Shown: positions 1 to 13,949 of the stretch, piece after piece
Layout of the letters: each line of letters opens with the position of its first letter
How positions within the stretch are numbered: position 1 is the first letter of the stretch
Assembly: GCA_025617375.2 (NCBI GenBank)
Contig: JAMYGW020000009.1
Location: forward strand, 1,116,001-1,180,000
Source of the DNA: Acarospora socialis
Taxonomy: Eukaryota; Ascomycota; Lecanoromycetes; Acarosporales; Acarosporaceae
DNA: 64,000 nucleotides
Direction of reading: 5' to 3'
The notes under the pieces: model-generated
Database searches by the model: none
What the model saw: the letters and a program-made list of their open reading frames with translations, nothing else
What the model was told of the DNA's origin: nothing
Position numbers and translations under genes: made by a program

Positions 1-3000
1 GAGTCAAATAGTATCTTCAGAAATCACACAAGAATGTGAAGAATCAATACAACATGATGAGTTGATCAACTTATGAGAAAGAATTAGCTACTCTTATCAA
101 GAAAAGAGTTCTTGATATTGAGAAAGAAAATGATACTCTTGAAGATGACATTAAAGAAACTGATGATCATGAATTTCAGATTGATGAATCTTGAATATTT
201 TTCAACAGTGATGAACTTGTAAAAGAAAGTTTGAACAATGCTGAGACAGAACTCTCAAGAAAGTATTGAACAAAGATTAAGAAAGATCTAAGTGCTCAGA
301 AAGAGATGACATCAGAGTGCAATGTGATGTGAAAGAAAAAGCAAAAAACTTGAAATCAGAAAGCAGAGATATGCAAAGAATTCAATGATCTAATAAGAGA
401 TGTATGAATGATCATGAGAGAACTGATGTTGAAATTTCTTGTGTGAAAGACAAAAAGTCACAAGATTGAGATACACTTACTTGAAGAATATATCATGCAG
501 AATGAAGACAGATGAATCTTCAGTGAAGAATATATGTCACTTGAATTTCTGCAAAGAGTAAGAGTCATTGAGAGTCAGTTGCAGATGAAGTACAATCAGT
601 ATGAACTTCAACTACATTTGAAAAGACACATTGAGCAGCATAGTCTAAAGTATGCAAATCTTATAGTCAGAAGGGAATTCAGATGATTTTAAGAGCTTTG
701 AAGATGAGTTAAACAATTAAGTGAGTCAAAAAATGAAGAGCTTTCTTGATGAGACTAGAGAACAAGAAGCTAGTGATGTCTCAAAGACAAGACAATGATC
801 ATTGAATATGAATCAAGATCACAATTAATGAACATCAGATTAACATATTGATGAATTTTGAAGCAGATAACAACATCATAAGCTGATGAGTAGTCAACAT
901 GTTGAAGTTAGTGACACAGCAAGTGTGCTGTTCATTCAACTTATGCATGATCAATGAAGTCATAGAAAGAATTGATGAAAAAATCTGTGTGAAAGTCTCA
1001 ATTCTTGAAAGTTCACAAGAGATAACATTTGATATTATGAGATCAACTGAATATGATGTGATACTAGAAATGCTCTGGTTGCACAGAAAGAATTTATGAA
1101 TTGATTGAGTTATAAAAGAGATATGTGCAATCAAAGACACATACAAGATTTCTGAACAATCAGAAATGAGCTTATCAGAGTATAAGTCATGAGATCATGA
1201 AATATTGCTATTGAATGAAAAGCAATCTAAGTGAATGTCATTGTACTCAATGAGCAAGAACCAACTCAAGAAAGTTAAAACTTATCTTGACAAGAATCTG
1301 AAGAGAGAATTCAGTAAATCATCAAAGTCACTGACAGAATATTCAATTCTGTTCATATCAAAGAAAAATGACAGAAAGTGACTGTGCATCAACTACAGAC
1401 AACTCAATGAGATAACTCATCAAGACAGTTATTCTCTACTGCTGATAGAAGAATTGCAAGATCAATTAAACAAGACTAAGTAGTTTATGAGCTTAGATCT
1501 TAAGAATACCTATTACTGAGTAAGAATGAAAGAAGATAAAGAATGAAAGACAGCATTCTGAACAAGATATGAACATTATAAGTATATTATTATGCTGTTT
1601 GAACTGAAAAATGCTTCAGTTATCTTTCAGAGATTGATTAATGACATGTTGAGAGAATATCTTGATGATTTTGTGATCACATATCTCAATAACATTCTGA
1701 TATATTCAGAAGATCTTGAAGAGCATTGAGAGCATGTGCAAAAGATATTGACAAGGCTCAATGAGAGGACTCTGTACATGAAAAAGTCAAAAAGCAGGTT
1801 CAAGATCAAGAAAGTTGAGTTTTTAAACTATGTGATTTGATCTGAACAGATCAAGAAGAATTTAAAGAAGATAAAAGTAGTCAGAGACTGATCAACATCA
1901 AAGAGAATCAAGAAAGTACAGATCTTTCTAGAACTAATGAATTATTATTGAAAATTTGTATTAAACTACACAAGAATTGTGAAATCACTAAAGCATTTGA
2001 CACACAAGAGCAAAAAATAGCATTGAGATGAAGAGCAGAAAAATGTGTTTCATGTATTAAAGAGAAATCTTAATGAAATGATGCATCTGAGAATACTCAA
2101 TTCAGCATGCAAGAAAACACTGAAAACTGATGCTTCAGATTTCACAATGAACACATACTTATATCAGATTGAAGAGAAACAGCAGAGATTTATAGTGTAC
2201 TGATCTAGAAAACTATTTGAACTCAAGAAAAGATATGAGATTCATGACAAGAAACTTCTTGCAATAGTGAAAGCACTGCAAGACTGAAGATCTTATTTTG
2301 CAGAAACAAGCAAGTCAATTTGAATCTATACTGATCATAAGAACTTGAGAAACTTCATAACAACAAAATAACTCAATCAACAACAGATTCATTGAGCAGA
2401 GCAGTTAGCAGATTATGAGTTTCAGATTCATTACAAGAAAAATAATGAGAATGATGAAGCAGATGTCTTGAGCAGACAATTTAATCACAAAGACATACAG
2501 ACAGTACATGCTGAAATTCTGAGCAAAGACAACAGTGAAATTCTCATGAAGAGCTTAGCAGCAATGTACAAGATAAAGCAAGCTCTCTTGACAGATGAAG
2601 AACTCATCAAGATATGTCACTATAATAGAACTGAAGAACACTTGAAAGTTAAATGCACTGAAGATCTAGTGTGAAGAAGACACAATATTAGCAATTTTAG
2701 AAATTGAATCATCAGAATGATCACTGTGTGTGATTCATGCTGAAGAAATAAGATTAACTGAGATAAATGAAATGATGAAGTAACACAATTAAATGCATCA
2801 GATGCATCATGAAAATTGATTATCATGAACTTCATCACAAAGTTATCATTGTCAAAGAACTCAGCATGAAAAGTGAAGTTCAATAGTATATTGATCATAG
2901 TGAACAGATTGACCAAGTACACAATGTTCATTTCATTCAAAGAAACTGTGACAGCACCAGTATTGATATACATCATACTGCAAGAATTGATTAGCAATCA

Positions 3001-3861
3001 TAAACTATCAAAAGAATTTATCATCAACAGAGACAAGCTGTTTACAAGCAAGTTTTGAAAAACACTTACAGCAGAACTTGAAATAAAACACAAGATGTCA
3101 ACAGCATATCATTCACAGACAGATGAACAAAGTGAATGAATGAATCAAACAGTGAAAATGTACTTGAAACACTATGTCAACAAGAATCAGAATGACTGAG
3201 TATGACTGTTATCAACAGCACAATTTGCATACAACAATGCAAGAAACAAAATCACAAAAGAAACATCTTTCTATATGAACTATGACTACAATCTGAAGAT
3301 GTAATGAAATTCAAAAGAACATGAATCACAGAGTCAGAAAGTGATTTTGAATGTTGCACAGATGAAAAAACTGCACTGAGATCTGACAGAATGAATTGAA
3401 CAGCAGATGAGATGAGTGACAGAAGTGAAATCATTTGAGAAAGAAGAAAAAGTATATTTAAAAACAGATAATATATGAACAAAAAAAAGAAGCAAGAAGC
3501 TAGAGAACAAGAGCATTGAATCATTCAAGATCATATGAAACATCAAAGAGTTAAGCTACAAGCTAGACTTACTCAAGAAAATGAAAATACATTCAGTATT
3601 TCATGCATTCATGTTACAGCATTGCAATCAGTTCATATCACTTCAAATCACTGAAACATCTGTCAAACTCAATGAAGAATACAAAGTTGAGAATATTCTA
3701 GAAAAGAGAATGATTAGTGAAAAAGTTCACTATCTCATCAAATAAAAAGATTACAATATCTCAGAGAATATCTGAAAATCTAAAGAGAATCTTAAGAACT
3801 GTGCAAGAACACTTCAATGTTTTGAGAAAGAAAGTCAATATTAGCTCAGAAGAATGACAAT

Positions 3862-4290
3862 ATCAAGTTAATAAGTTATGACATTGTTTGAGAATCTTCA
3901 TTCTCAGTCTCATCATTATCACTATCAAGTTCAGCAGCAAGACAGTTGATCTTCTGTGTGACACAACAATTTGTCTGATTCAAAGTCTTTTGAAGATGCA
4001 TCATCTTGATGACAAGAGCATCAAGAGTTGCATTTGCATCACTTATTTTCTTTTGAAGCAAAAGATGAGTTCTGTTGAGAGACTTTCACAAAACTGCAAC
4101 ACATGAATGATCATGACAAGTACACTTATCACATTTTGATCTTTCACCAGCCATAACAAAGCAATTGAGCTCACAAGCAGTACAGAATTCACAAGAAAAC
4201 ATGATGAGACTATCACTGAGTTGAATTTTCTTTGCAATTCTTAGATGATTGAAATTTTTAAAAAGCATTGTTGCTGATGAAGAAATCATT
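3862..4290 (-). other. Antisense Cys-rich segment inside Gypsy copy 1
   Basis: Between the chromodomain end and the LTR, the strand opposite to pol carries remains of a small coding region. Its upstream part has a dense cysteine pattern (C-x2-C, C, then C-x2-C and further C/H residues over about 35 positions), and its downstream part (about 3876-4061) reads as a short helical, Asp/Glu-ended segment. Extra antisense genes before the 3' LTR are known in some fungal Gypsy elements; assignment to such a gene is inference. It is a fossil like its host element. I do not recognise a named function. Confidence 0.45.
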
Positions 4291-4346
4291 ATATACTCTC
4301 ACTTAAAATAAACTCTAGAGAACTAGCACCTGAGAAAGAAGAATGA

Positions 4347-4707
4347 TGTTATGATCATGTCTAAACAGAAAGAAACTCATGAATCTAAAATCAGAAATTC
4401 ATTCAGAGTGCATACAAGAGAGACTGCTAGACAGCAGTCATGTGACAGCACAATGACTTGATGATAAGCAGACAAGCTGAAAGCTCAACTTCTCAACATC
4501 AAGACATCAAAACATCAAGAGTGCTCAATGCAGAGACATTGAGCACATTCTATATAGTAGAGTCATTTCTTTTATGAAAACAATTGTGTTCAACTTAAGT
4601 AACTATCTAAGAGTTAAAGTTCAGAACCATTTCAGATCAGTTATTATATCAACAAGCACAAACTCTTAGCTTTACATACTCAAGAAATCTCAGGTCAGAA
4701 TGTTACA
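4347..4707 (+). repeat. 3' LTR of Gypsy copy 1
   Basis: The segment starts with TGTTAT and ends with TGTTACA, the TG...CA ends expected of an LTR. Its reverse complement aligns along its length with 8579-8927, including the shared tracts around TGAGATTTCTTGA, TAACTCTACTATATAG and TCACATAACTGCTGTCT. The two are therefore LTRs of one family in opposite orientation. Length is about 361 bp. The right end abuts internal coding sequence of copy 2 directly. Confidence 0.75.
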
Positions 4708-7700
4708 CAGATATTTTAATGATTTGAAGTGATATGAATTGATTGCAGTGTTGTAGCATGAATGCATGAAATATTGAGTGTATTCTCATTTTCTTAAGTA
4801 AGTTCAACTCATAACTTAACTTCTTGATGTTTCATATGATTCTAAATGATTCAATGCTCTTGTTCTTTAACTTTCTGCTTTTTTTCTTTGTCTGTATATT
4901 GTTTGTTCTCAGATATATTTTCTTTTCTTCTTTAAATAATTCTGTCTTTATTGTTCATTCTGTCTGCTGTTCAATTCACTTTGTCAGATCTTGATGCAGT
5001 TTTTTCATCTGAGCAATATTTAAAATCATTTTCTAACTCTGTGATCTGTGTTCTTTGAGATTTTGTCATACTTTTGAATCATAGTTATAGTTCACATAGA
5101 AAGACATTTCTTTCATGATTTCATTTCTTGCATTTTTGTATGCAAACTGTATCATTAACAACAGTCATACTCAGTTGTTCTGATTCTTGTTGACATAGTG
5201 TTTTAAGTATATTTTTATTGTCTGATTCATTCATTTACTTTGTTTATCTATCTGTAAATGATATGTCATTAACATCTTATGCTTTATCTTAAGTTCTGTC
5301 ATAAGCATTTTTCAAAATTTATTCATGAACAGCTTGTTTCTGTTGATGATAAACTCTTTTAATAGTCTGTAATTGCTAATCAATTCTTGCAGTATGATGT
5401 ACATCAATACTGATGCTGTTGTGATTTCTTTAAATGAAATGAACATTGTGTACTTGATTAATCTGTTCACTATAATCAATATATTATTGAAAATCATTTC
5501 TCATGCTGAATCTTTGAACAGTGATAGCTTTGTAATGAAGTTTATAGTAATTAATTTTCATAATGTATTTAATGCATTCAGTTGTGTTACTTCATCATAT
5601 CATTTATCTCAACTAATTCTGTTTCTTCAGCATGAATTGCACACAGTGATCATTTTGATGACTCAATTTTTAAGATTGCTAATGTTGTGTCTTTTTTGCA
5701 CTAAATCTTCAGTGCATTTAACTTTTAGATGTTCTTCAGTTCTGTTATAATGATATATTTTTATGAGTTTTTTATCTGTCAAGAAAGCTTACTTTATCTT
5801 GTATATTGCTGCTAAATTCTTCATGAGAATTCTGTTATTGTCTTTGTTCAGAATTCTGATGTATATCATTTGTATGTTTTTATGATTAGATTGTTTGTTC
5901 AAGACATTTGCTTCATCATTCTTGTTACTTGAAAGATCACTGATACATTTTTCAATTTAAACAGCATGACAATGTATTCATAGTGTTCATATTGTATTCA
6001 GAATGCTGTTTTTCATTTTTTATCTTCTTTCATTCTAACTTGATAATAGATGTCTTTAAGATTTAAGCTCATAAATCACTTAGTTTTGTCTAATTGATCT
6101 TGCAACTCTTCTATTAATGATAGTGAATAATTATTTTGATGTGTTATCTTGTTGAGTTGTCTGTAATTGACATATAGTTGTTTTCTGTCATTCTTTTTTG
6201 ATACAAACAAGATCAGATATTCTGCTGATGACTTTAATGATTTGATGAATTTTCTCTTCAGATTTTTGTCAAGATAAGTTTTTACTTTCTTGAGTTGATC
6301 TTTGCTCATTGAATATAACAGCATTCACTTAAATTGCTTTTCATTCAATAGTGATATTTCATGATCTCATGACTTATACTCTGATAAGCTCATTTCTGAT
6401 TGTTTAGAAATCTTATATGCATCTTTGATCACACATATTTCTTTTGTAATTCAGTTAATTCTTAAATTCTTTTTACATAATCAGAACATTTCTAGTATTG
6501 CATCATATCTGATTGATCTCATAACATTGAACATTATTTCTTGTGAATTTTCAAGAATTGAGATCTTCACACAAATTTTCTCATTAATTCTTTCAATGAT
6601 TTCATTTATCATGCATATGTTGAATGAACAGCACACTCACTGTGTCACTAATTCTAACATGTCAACTACTTATTGACTCATAATGTTACTGTTCACTTCA
6701 AAATCTATTAACACATCAATTTGATATTCATTGATTATAATCTTTGTTCATATTTGATGATCATTATCTGATTTTTGAGACATTGCTAGCTTCTTGTTCT
6801 TTAGTCTTGTCAAGAAAGCTTTTTGTTTTTTGTTTCATTTGACTGTTCAACTCATCTTTAAAGCTCTTGAAATCATCTTGATTTTCTTTTAATCATAAGA
6901 TTTGCATACTCTAAACTGTATTACTTAATATGTTTTTCTGAATGTAGTCAGAATTCATATTAATTATATTTCATCTGCAATTAACTTTCAATGACTTTTA
7001 CTCTTTGCAGAAATTTAAGTGATATATATTCTTCACTGAAAATTCATCTGTCTTTATTCTGCATGATGTATTCTTTGAGTAAGTGTATTTCAATCTTGTG
7101 ACTCTTCATTTTTCATACAAGAGATTTTGACAATACTGCATCATCACTGCTGAGATATTCATCTTTAACAGCTATCATCAGCTTCTTTAACTGATCATAT
7201 GTTTTCTGTTCTTCTGCACTTTTATACTGTGCTTTTTATTTTTAAGTTTGCATTTTTTGCTCAAGCTCTTGCTTCTTAAACTGAAGCTTTTCTTCTTTCA
7301 ACATTTAATGTTGATTCTTGAGATGCTGATATGCTATCTTAAGTTTTATATTGATTTTTCACTGATCAACTTTCTCTTGATCTGCATTCAAATTCAAGAC
7401 AATTCAGATACTATTACTGTAGTCTTCTTCTATTTAAATATCATAAGTATCAATTTCTTCAATTTTAATTTCTAGAACACATAATTCTTTCTTTACAGTG
7501 ATATCTAATCTAGATTGTTCTGTAACATTGTAAGTTTTTTGTTTCTGATGTGACTTTTTTGAATAATATCTGATTTCTTTCTTGCTGCTCATGTGAGTTC
7601 AACATATATTATTATAGTAAGCTGTTCAGCTAAAATTGTTGTGCATTATTTTTTTAGTTGTGATTGCAGCTTTCTTTCTTTCTTTTCTGAGTTTTTTGCA

Positions 7701-8927
7701 GTTTCATGTAAGATATCTGATAACATTACAGTTATAGTACTTCTGCATCTCTCAGTAACTCAGAGACTTTTCTTTTGAGAATCATTTTTTTTTTCATAAT
7801 GTTTTCTTTGATCTCTGTGTCAAAAATCAATCTCATTTCATCATATTGAGATTCATGAGATTTGAATAATATCATTTTTGATTTTCTCTATTAACTCATC
7901 TCATTCACTTCTGATGTCAGTAGTCTCTTCTTTTTATTTGTTGTTCTTATTGATGATTATTTATTGTAATTGTCTTGTCAATAAGTTTTTGCAGATCATC
8001 TGATCTGTCACTTCATGCAATTTTGTCTTTAATAAATTCTTTCAAATTTCAATAATAAGTTGATGCTAACTGATCTGAATTTCATTGTATAAGCATCACA
8101 ATCTGTTGAAACTCTGTCATATACTTAACTGCAAATTCTTCTTGCTGTAATGTGTGAATTCTTCATTCTGCTGCACATTTCTCATCAATTATTCTGAAGA
8201 TTCTTCTCAATTTTTCTTTGAACTGCATTCAGTTCTCTATACAAAAAGTATTTTGTTCTTGATCAGAAATGCTCTTAATTATGAACTTGTTGAACTGTGA
8301 TTTGATTCAATCAAATGCTGTGTTCTTCATGTAGAATGTTGTGAACAAGACTCTGTCAATATTGCTTTTAAATTTCTTCTGATTGAAGTCAACATACAGA
8401 TTAATTTGAACAAGAAATTGTCTCAAATTTCATTAATCTCTTATAAAGTTCTCTGAAGTCTTGACTTTAGATACTTTATAATTAATGTTGATTATTTTTG
8501 TTGATTTGATGTTCTGTGACACACTGTCTGAGATTGATTCTTTAAATAACATTCTTTATATCATAAGAATGTTCAAAGTGTTATGTCTCAACTGAGATTT
8601 CTTGATTATAGAACTAGAATTTGTGCTCTTTGATATAAAGATTCAAAGATTCTAGATAAACAGTAGCTCTGTATTGTGTAACTAGATGAGTTAAACATGA
8701 TTGTTTTTACAAGAAAAATAACTCTACTATATAGTGAGCTTGCTCATCAATCTCACTGTTGAGTCTGTTGAGACAGCTTGTTCATGTAACTTGTTGAGCT
8801 TGCTTGTCAAGCTCATTATCAAGCATGTTGAGATGTCACATAACTGCTGTCTAAATTCTCTCTGAATATACACTTTCTGTGTGTACACATCAGTTTGCTT
8901 TAAGTTCATTCTGACTTGACTGTAACA
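4708..8927 (-). mobile_element. Ty3/Gypsy LTR retrotransposon fossil, copy 2 (interrupted by copy 1)
   Basis: This is a second copy of the same family in inverted orientation. Reading leftwards: 5' LTR (8927-8579), gag (about 8500-7690, with a CCHC-like zinc-knuckle remnant near 7720), protease (about 6750-6430), reverse transcriptase (about 6330-5950) and integrase (about 5750-4720). The copy stops abruptly at the outer end of copy 1's LTR and lacks its chromodomain tail and own 3' LTR inside this window. That is what insertion of copy 1 into copy 2 would leave; the rest of copy 2 would then lie left of position 1. The copy is broken many times over and is as CpG-free as copy 1. Confidence 0.8.
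8579..8927 (-). repeat. 5' LTR of Gypsy copy 2
   Basis: On the minus strand this 349-bp segment begins TGTTACAGTC and ends CATAACA, and it matches the LTR at 4347-4707 in inverted orientation. It contains a TATATAG promoter-like tract. Gag-side sequence follows immediately to its left, as expected for a 5' LTR. Confidence 0.72.
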
Positions 8928-9032
8928 CAACTTTTTCACAAAACAATAACTCATCTCAATTCTCAGTCACAAAAACTACAATCAATGATTTACTTTCATA
9001 AAAAAGTGACTGATAAATGAAGATCTGTGATA

Positions 9033-12000
9033 TACTGTTGAAATCTCAGTAATTAACACTTTTGTCAGTGACTTCTTCTTTTTACTCAGCAATTTTAATT
9101 TTAAAAGTCAGAAGTCTGACACAAAGACTCTGTACTAACTCATTATTTATATTAGTGCAGATAATCAGAAATACATTGCAGATAAGATCAATGCAAAAAA
9201 CATTTGAAATATTTTGAAGTTTAAATACAAGAAGAAGCTGCAGATCACTGAAAAACAATATTTAATGAAGTTTATTGAATATAGAATGTTGACAAATATA
9301 TTTATTAATGAAGCATGAACACATCTTAGCAAGTTAGACAGAAAAATTGCTGCAACTCAGTCTGATATGACTGATCTATTTAAGTCTGAGTAATGATTTC
9401 AAACATTTCTTTAAACATTATTTAAGAATTACACAGTGATTCACAACACAATCAACATTCAAAACATCTCAAACATCAAAAAAAGTCTGCAGAAGCTTCA
9501 AGAGAAGAAGATACAACTAAAAATTGTTGAGACTGTTTTGTGAACAAATTGATGCAAAAAGAAAAATTCAACACACTTATATCAGCATAATGTAAAATAT
9601 CACTATCAAAGATCATTAAGCTTCAGTAATGACTGCTTTTCTCAGTATAAATCAGTTAAATGTCTTTTCTGCTGTAACTTTCATCATATTTAAGATTGTG
9701 AATATCTTTCTGCTGCTTGTAAGAACATTAAGTTAAAAAAGTTATTTGTTTTAACTGTGATCAAATCAGTCAGAAAGTCAGACAAGTTGTTTGCAGATAA
9801 CTTACATCATAAAGATAAGATAAGATTTAAAAACAGAAACAGAAAGTATAGAACTTTTAATGTTAAAATTAAGAAAAATAATGATTCATTCTCATCTGAG
9901 TTTAATGCAGAAAAAGACAATAAGATTGTTACTTTGTTTAAGAAAGCTGTCAGTAAGATACTCAGCTCTGAATGAGTTGTGAATTTCAAATACTTTATAC
10001 ACATAATTGATCAATGTTAACTCTTCAGTGATTCTTTGATATGTATATAATGTTAAAGAATTAAAGTTGAAAAAAAACACTTATACTCTTCTTACTGTGA
10101 AGTAACTATGATATAGAATAAATTCAGAAACTTTATGAATCTGAATTTAACACTTTATATGTCTGAACTAAAAGTTAATCTTTTATCAGAAAAGTGAATA
10201 TATGAAATGAAATTGCAAAAAAGCTTTGATCAGTACAGTCTTTATATGTAAAATAAACATGACAATGTCATAATAGAAGTGTTTGAGTAAGATAATGTCT
10301 ATATAGTCAAACACATTGCAAAAGAACTGAACAAGTTCACTTTATTATTTGTCATATATGTGTCATTTAATTCAGAGATAACTCTTTCAGTTACAATACT
10401 GAATGTGAATTTTCAGATACAGACTGATCTGTTAAGTTCTGTTAACACTTTATTTTCTGTTGACACTTTATTTTTAAGTGAAAAGATTAAGATTTATAAG
10501 CTATAACATTAATAGTTCACTCATCTTGACTCTGCAAAGCTCTGCAATCTTTACAAAGTTATAATTTTTGAGAAGTCAATTTTCATTGCTGAAGACAAGA
10601 AGAACATGTGTGAAGTTTGTGTTATCATCAAGTTTGTCAATCAGCAAAAATACACTGTAAGTAAGCAGAAGATCAATAATCTTACTTTAATTTTCATTAA
10701 TATATGCAGTTTCTTATCTCTATCATTTATTGAACATCAGTATTTTCTGAAGATTGTGAACAATTATTTTTGAAAAACATAAATAAATACAGCTGAAATA
10801 ACACAATAATGTTTCACAGAAACTGCAAGAGTAACAACTAAAGATTGAGCTTCAAACTAATGTGAAAATGTTTACTGTATAAAGTAACAATATTACAGAG
10901 TTAAAATCAATTTTAAATAATTGATGCAGATTCTTTAACATTACATTACAGTATATTGTGTTTTACATATTTATTCAAAATGATGTTGTTAAAAAAGTCA
11001 TTCATATCACTGAGAATTCAATGTACATCATGATTAAGAAGACAGAACTTTCAATAAAGTTTTAAGTGAAGACAACATAAACAGATGTTTATTTTTGCAA
11101 TTGAACAGTAATTAATTTTTTGATCAATGACAAACAAACAACTTCAGAAAAAATTTTCATCAGTGTGCAGCTGTTCATTGATTACATTTATATTTGAGAT
11201 TGTAAGTACTACTTTTATATTAACTTCAAATTGTTGCTGAAGAGCAGACAGAATAAGTTTATAAATTAAGAATGAGTGAGAATTTTCATGAACTATGTAA
11301 ATAAAATCACAAAACAATATCTGCTTTGAATTTCAGATCTTAAGTAAATCATTAAAAGTTATGCTGTAAAGTTTGTCAAGAATGAAAAGAAAGACAGTGT
11401 TGATCTTAAACTGCAAAGATAAACACTGAATATTCTGTTTGAACAAAAGTCAGTTAAATAATCATGAAAAAATGTAATCATCATAAATTTCACAATATTT
11501 ACAACTCTGTCTACTATCTCTGAGCAGATTTACAGATTCAGACTCATAAGTTCAGATAATAAAAAAAAATTTAAGTTGACTGCAGACAATCTTGACACAT
11601 TCTCATGAAACATTCATATAATGAATAAATTAACTGCAGTTAACTCAAACAGATTACAGACAAATGAATAAAGTAAAATTAAGTAGTTTTCACATATTGA
11701 AGTTTCTATCAGCAAAGCACTGAATATTTTAACTTAGAAAGTCAAGACATTCTTGTATGTTGAGATTTCAAAGAAAAAATGAAATGACAATGATGAAGAC
11801 TCTGACAAACTCATGATTAAGATATTATAAATTATGTTGATGTTTACAGTGTTCATCACAGATAATGAGAAAGACACTGAAAACATCAAATCTAATATTT
11901 TTACATTTGTCATCTATGCTGAAGCAGTGAAAGACTCAGTTTGAGAAAAAATGTGAAAAAACACTATTCATACAAAATTAACAGTTCTGACAGTCAACAG

Positions 12001-13634
12001 AACATGAAAAGAAATTGTGTTATTAAAGAACATAAATATAATGATCAACAAATGAATATTTAAACTTAAACTGAACACTGATGAATTTCTGAACAAGTTT
12101 AAGACAAGAGTTGTGATGAGAGATTTCTCACAAATATATAACATTAATTATGAAAACATCTTCACATCTATAGTTAAGTTCAACACTCTTTGAGTTTTTC
12201 TTGTCATCATTGTTCTTAAGAATCTTGAATATCATCAAATAAATATTAACAATATCTTCACAAAATTCTTTCTTAAAAAGATTATCTACATGACAGTTTT
12301 TTCTGAAGTTCAAGTTGTATCTGACTGTATACTGTGTATACTGTGTAGTCTTTATAATCTGAAGTAAACTATACAAAATTAACATAAACAATGTATCACT
12401 GATCTGTGCAAGCTAAACTTTCATTAAAACAATATCAATTCATATTTTCTCATCAACAGCATCAAAAGAATCATACTGCTTCTCTATGTAAATAATATAA
12501 TTGTAATCTCAATAAGTCTGACACATGTTCTCTGATTTAAGAAAACTCTTGTAAAGATGTTTAAAGTTAAGAATTTGAGAGAGACACAGAAAATTCTTAA
12601 CATACAAGTTACACACAACTGCAAAAAAAAAACTCTATGTTTAAATCAGACTCATTATATAAATAAGATACTGAGAGATCTTCATATGCAGTTTAACAAA
12701 CACAAAATTACAACAATCTTACTCAATAAATATGATGCTCTTCATTTCATCAATTTAGCTGATCAAAGAATAGATTAAAGACAATATTAACATGCAATTG
12801 AAAATTTGATGTATGCAGTGATTTATACTCAATTAAATATCATCTTTGTTCTAAATTAACTAAGTCAGTATCTTAATGATTCTGTAAAACATCATGAATA
12901 TGTACTTAAGAAACTGCTGTAATATGTGAGATTAATTATTAATTTTGATATTGTGTATGAATTCAATGAAAGTCAAGTTATACTTGAATATTCTGACTCT
13001 GATTATGCATCAGATAAATAAGATTGAAAGTTAATTCTGAGATATGTGTATATGTTTGAAGATAAATCAGTATTATAAATAAATTAAAAACAAAAGTCTG
13101 TTGTCATCTTAATCACAGAGACTGAATACATGATTATGTTAATATGTGTAAAGACTGAAATTTGACTTACACAGATACTGTAAGACATAAATATGAATAA
13201 GTATTTTGAAGACAATTCATACTGTGTGAACATTAAAAAGAATGAAGTTCATTGAGCAGTTTTATCTCTTCAGTTCAAGAAAGATAATCAGACTGTCTTG
13301 ATTCTGATTAAAAATGTATATGTGCATGAACAATTAAAATACATTAACATTGTCTATCATCATATCTGTAATCTGCACAAGCAAAATCAGATTAATGTAA
13401 ATTTTGTGTTCAGTCAAGACATAATGACTGATGAACTAATCAAGTTTTTATCTAAATGAATCTTTAAGTGCTTTGTTGAATAACTGAAATTTGCTGTTAG
13501 TGAAAGTCAATAGATGCAGTATCATTAAGTGAAAGTGTTGAGAAGTGCAGTGTTCTAACTGCTTTTATAGTCTTAGTTGAGACTAATGTCAAAAGTTACT
13601 CATTATTTATATAGTCTGTGTGACAAAGCATGTA
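9033..13634 (+). mobile_element. Ty1/Copia LTR retrotransposon fossil
   Basis: Parts in order on the plus strand: a probable 5' LTR (about 9033-9165) followed by sequence that could be a degraded primer-binding site, gag with a CCHC zinc-knuckle remnant (about 9660-9725), protease and integrase regions (about 10,100-11,600), reverse transcriptase (about 12,000-12,780) and RNase H (about 12,800-13,490). The stretch near 12,560-12,780 reads like the Copia RT segment that includes the family's L-x-Q-x-x-Y-I-x-x-I-L motif. A purine-rich tract precedes TGTTGAGAAG at about 13,538, the start of a probable 3' LTR. The integrase-before-RT order marks it as Copia. The element is heavily broken. LTR ends are uncertain because the two LTRs match only in part. 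Confidence 0.7.
13538..13634 (+). repeat. Probable 3' LTR of the Copia fossil
   Basis: It starts TGTTGAGAAG directly after a purine-rich tract that resembles a Copia polypurine tract, and it shares a TTACTCATTATTTATAT-type tract with the candidate 5' LTR near 9145. The right-hand end is only estimated. Confidence 0.5.
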
Positions 13635-13949
13635 AATAGACAATCTCTACAACTCACATTGATTACAGTTAAGTTAACAGTGTATGTTTCACTAGATAGA
13701 CAGTTAGTCAGCAGTATAGCACAAGTATTCTTTTTATCTTTCAATAGATTCAATAAGAATTGACATTAATTCTGATTAAATATGTCATTGTATGATTGTA
13801 TATAATTGAACATAGATCTCACAATAAGATTGTAATTTATCTGCAAAAGCATTCTCTGCATGAATATTTAGAAATTTTATACTTAAATTCTGCAGCTGTT
13901 CTGCACATTAATTAAGAATGATAAATGAAAGATATTCATTAATATTTAT

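Larger units (their letters stand above)
1..4707 (+). mobile_element. Ty3/Gypsy chromovirus-type LTR retrotransposon fossil, copy 1 (5' end outside window)
   Basis: This fossil enters from the left edge of the window and ends with an LTR. Recognisable parts in order: gag-side coding sequence (about 1-800), protease C-terminus (about 900-1100), reverse transcriptase (about 1250-1850, with the family's Y-x-D-D-like catalytic region near 1660), RNase H (about 2130-2450), integrase (about 2600-3350), a chromodomain-like tail (about 3670-3840), a Cys-rich stretch on the opposite strand (about 3860-4290) and a 3' LTR (4347-4707). The order PR-RT-RH-INT-chromodomain places it with fungal chromoviruses. 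It is heavily broken, with dozens of breaks, and cannot be active. The second copy at 4708-8927 belongs to the same family. Confidence 0.85.
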
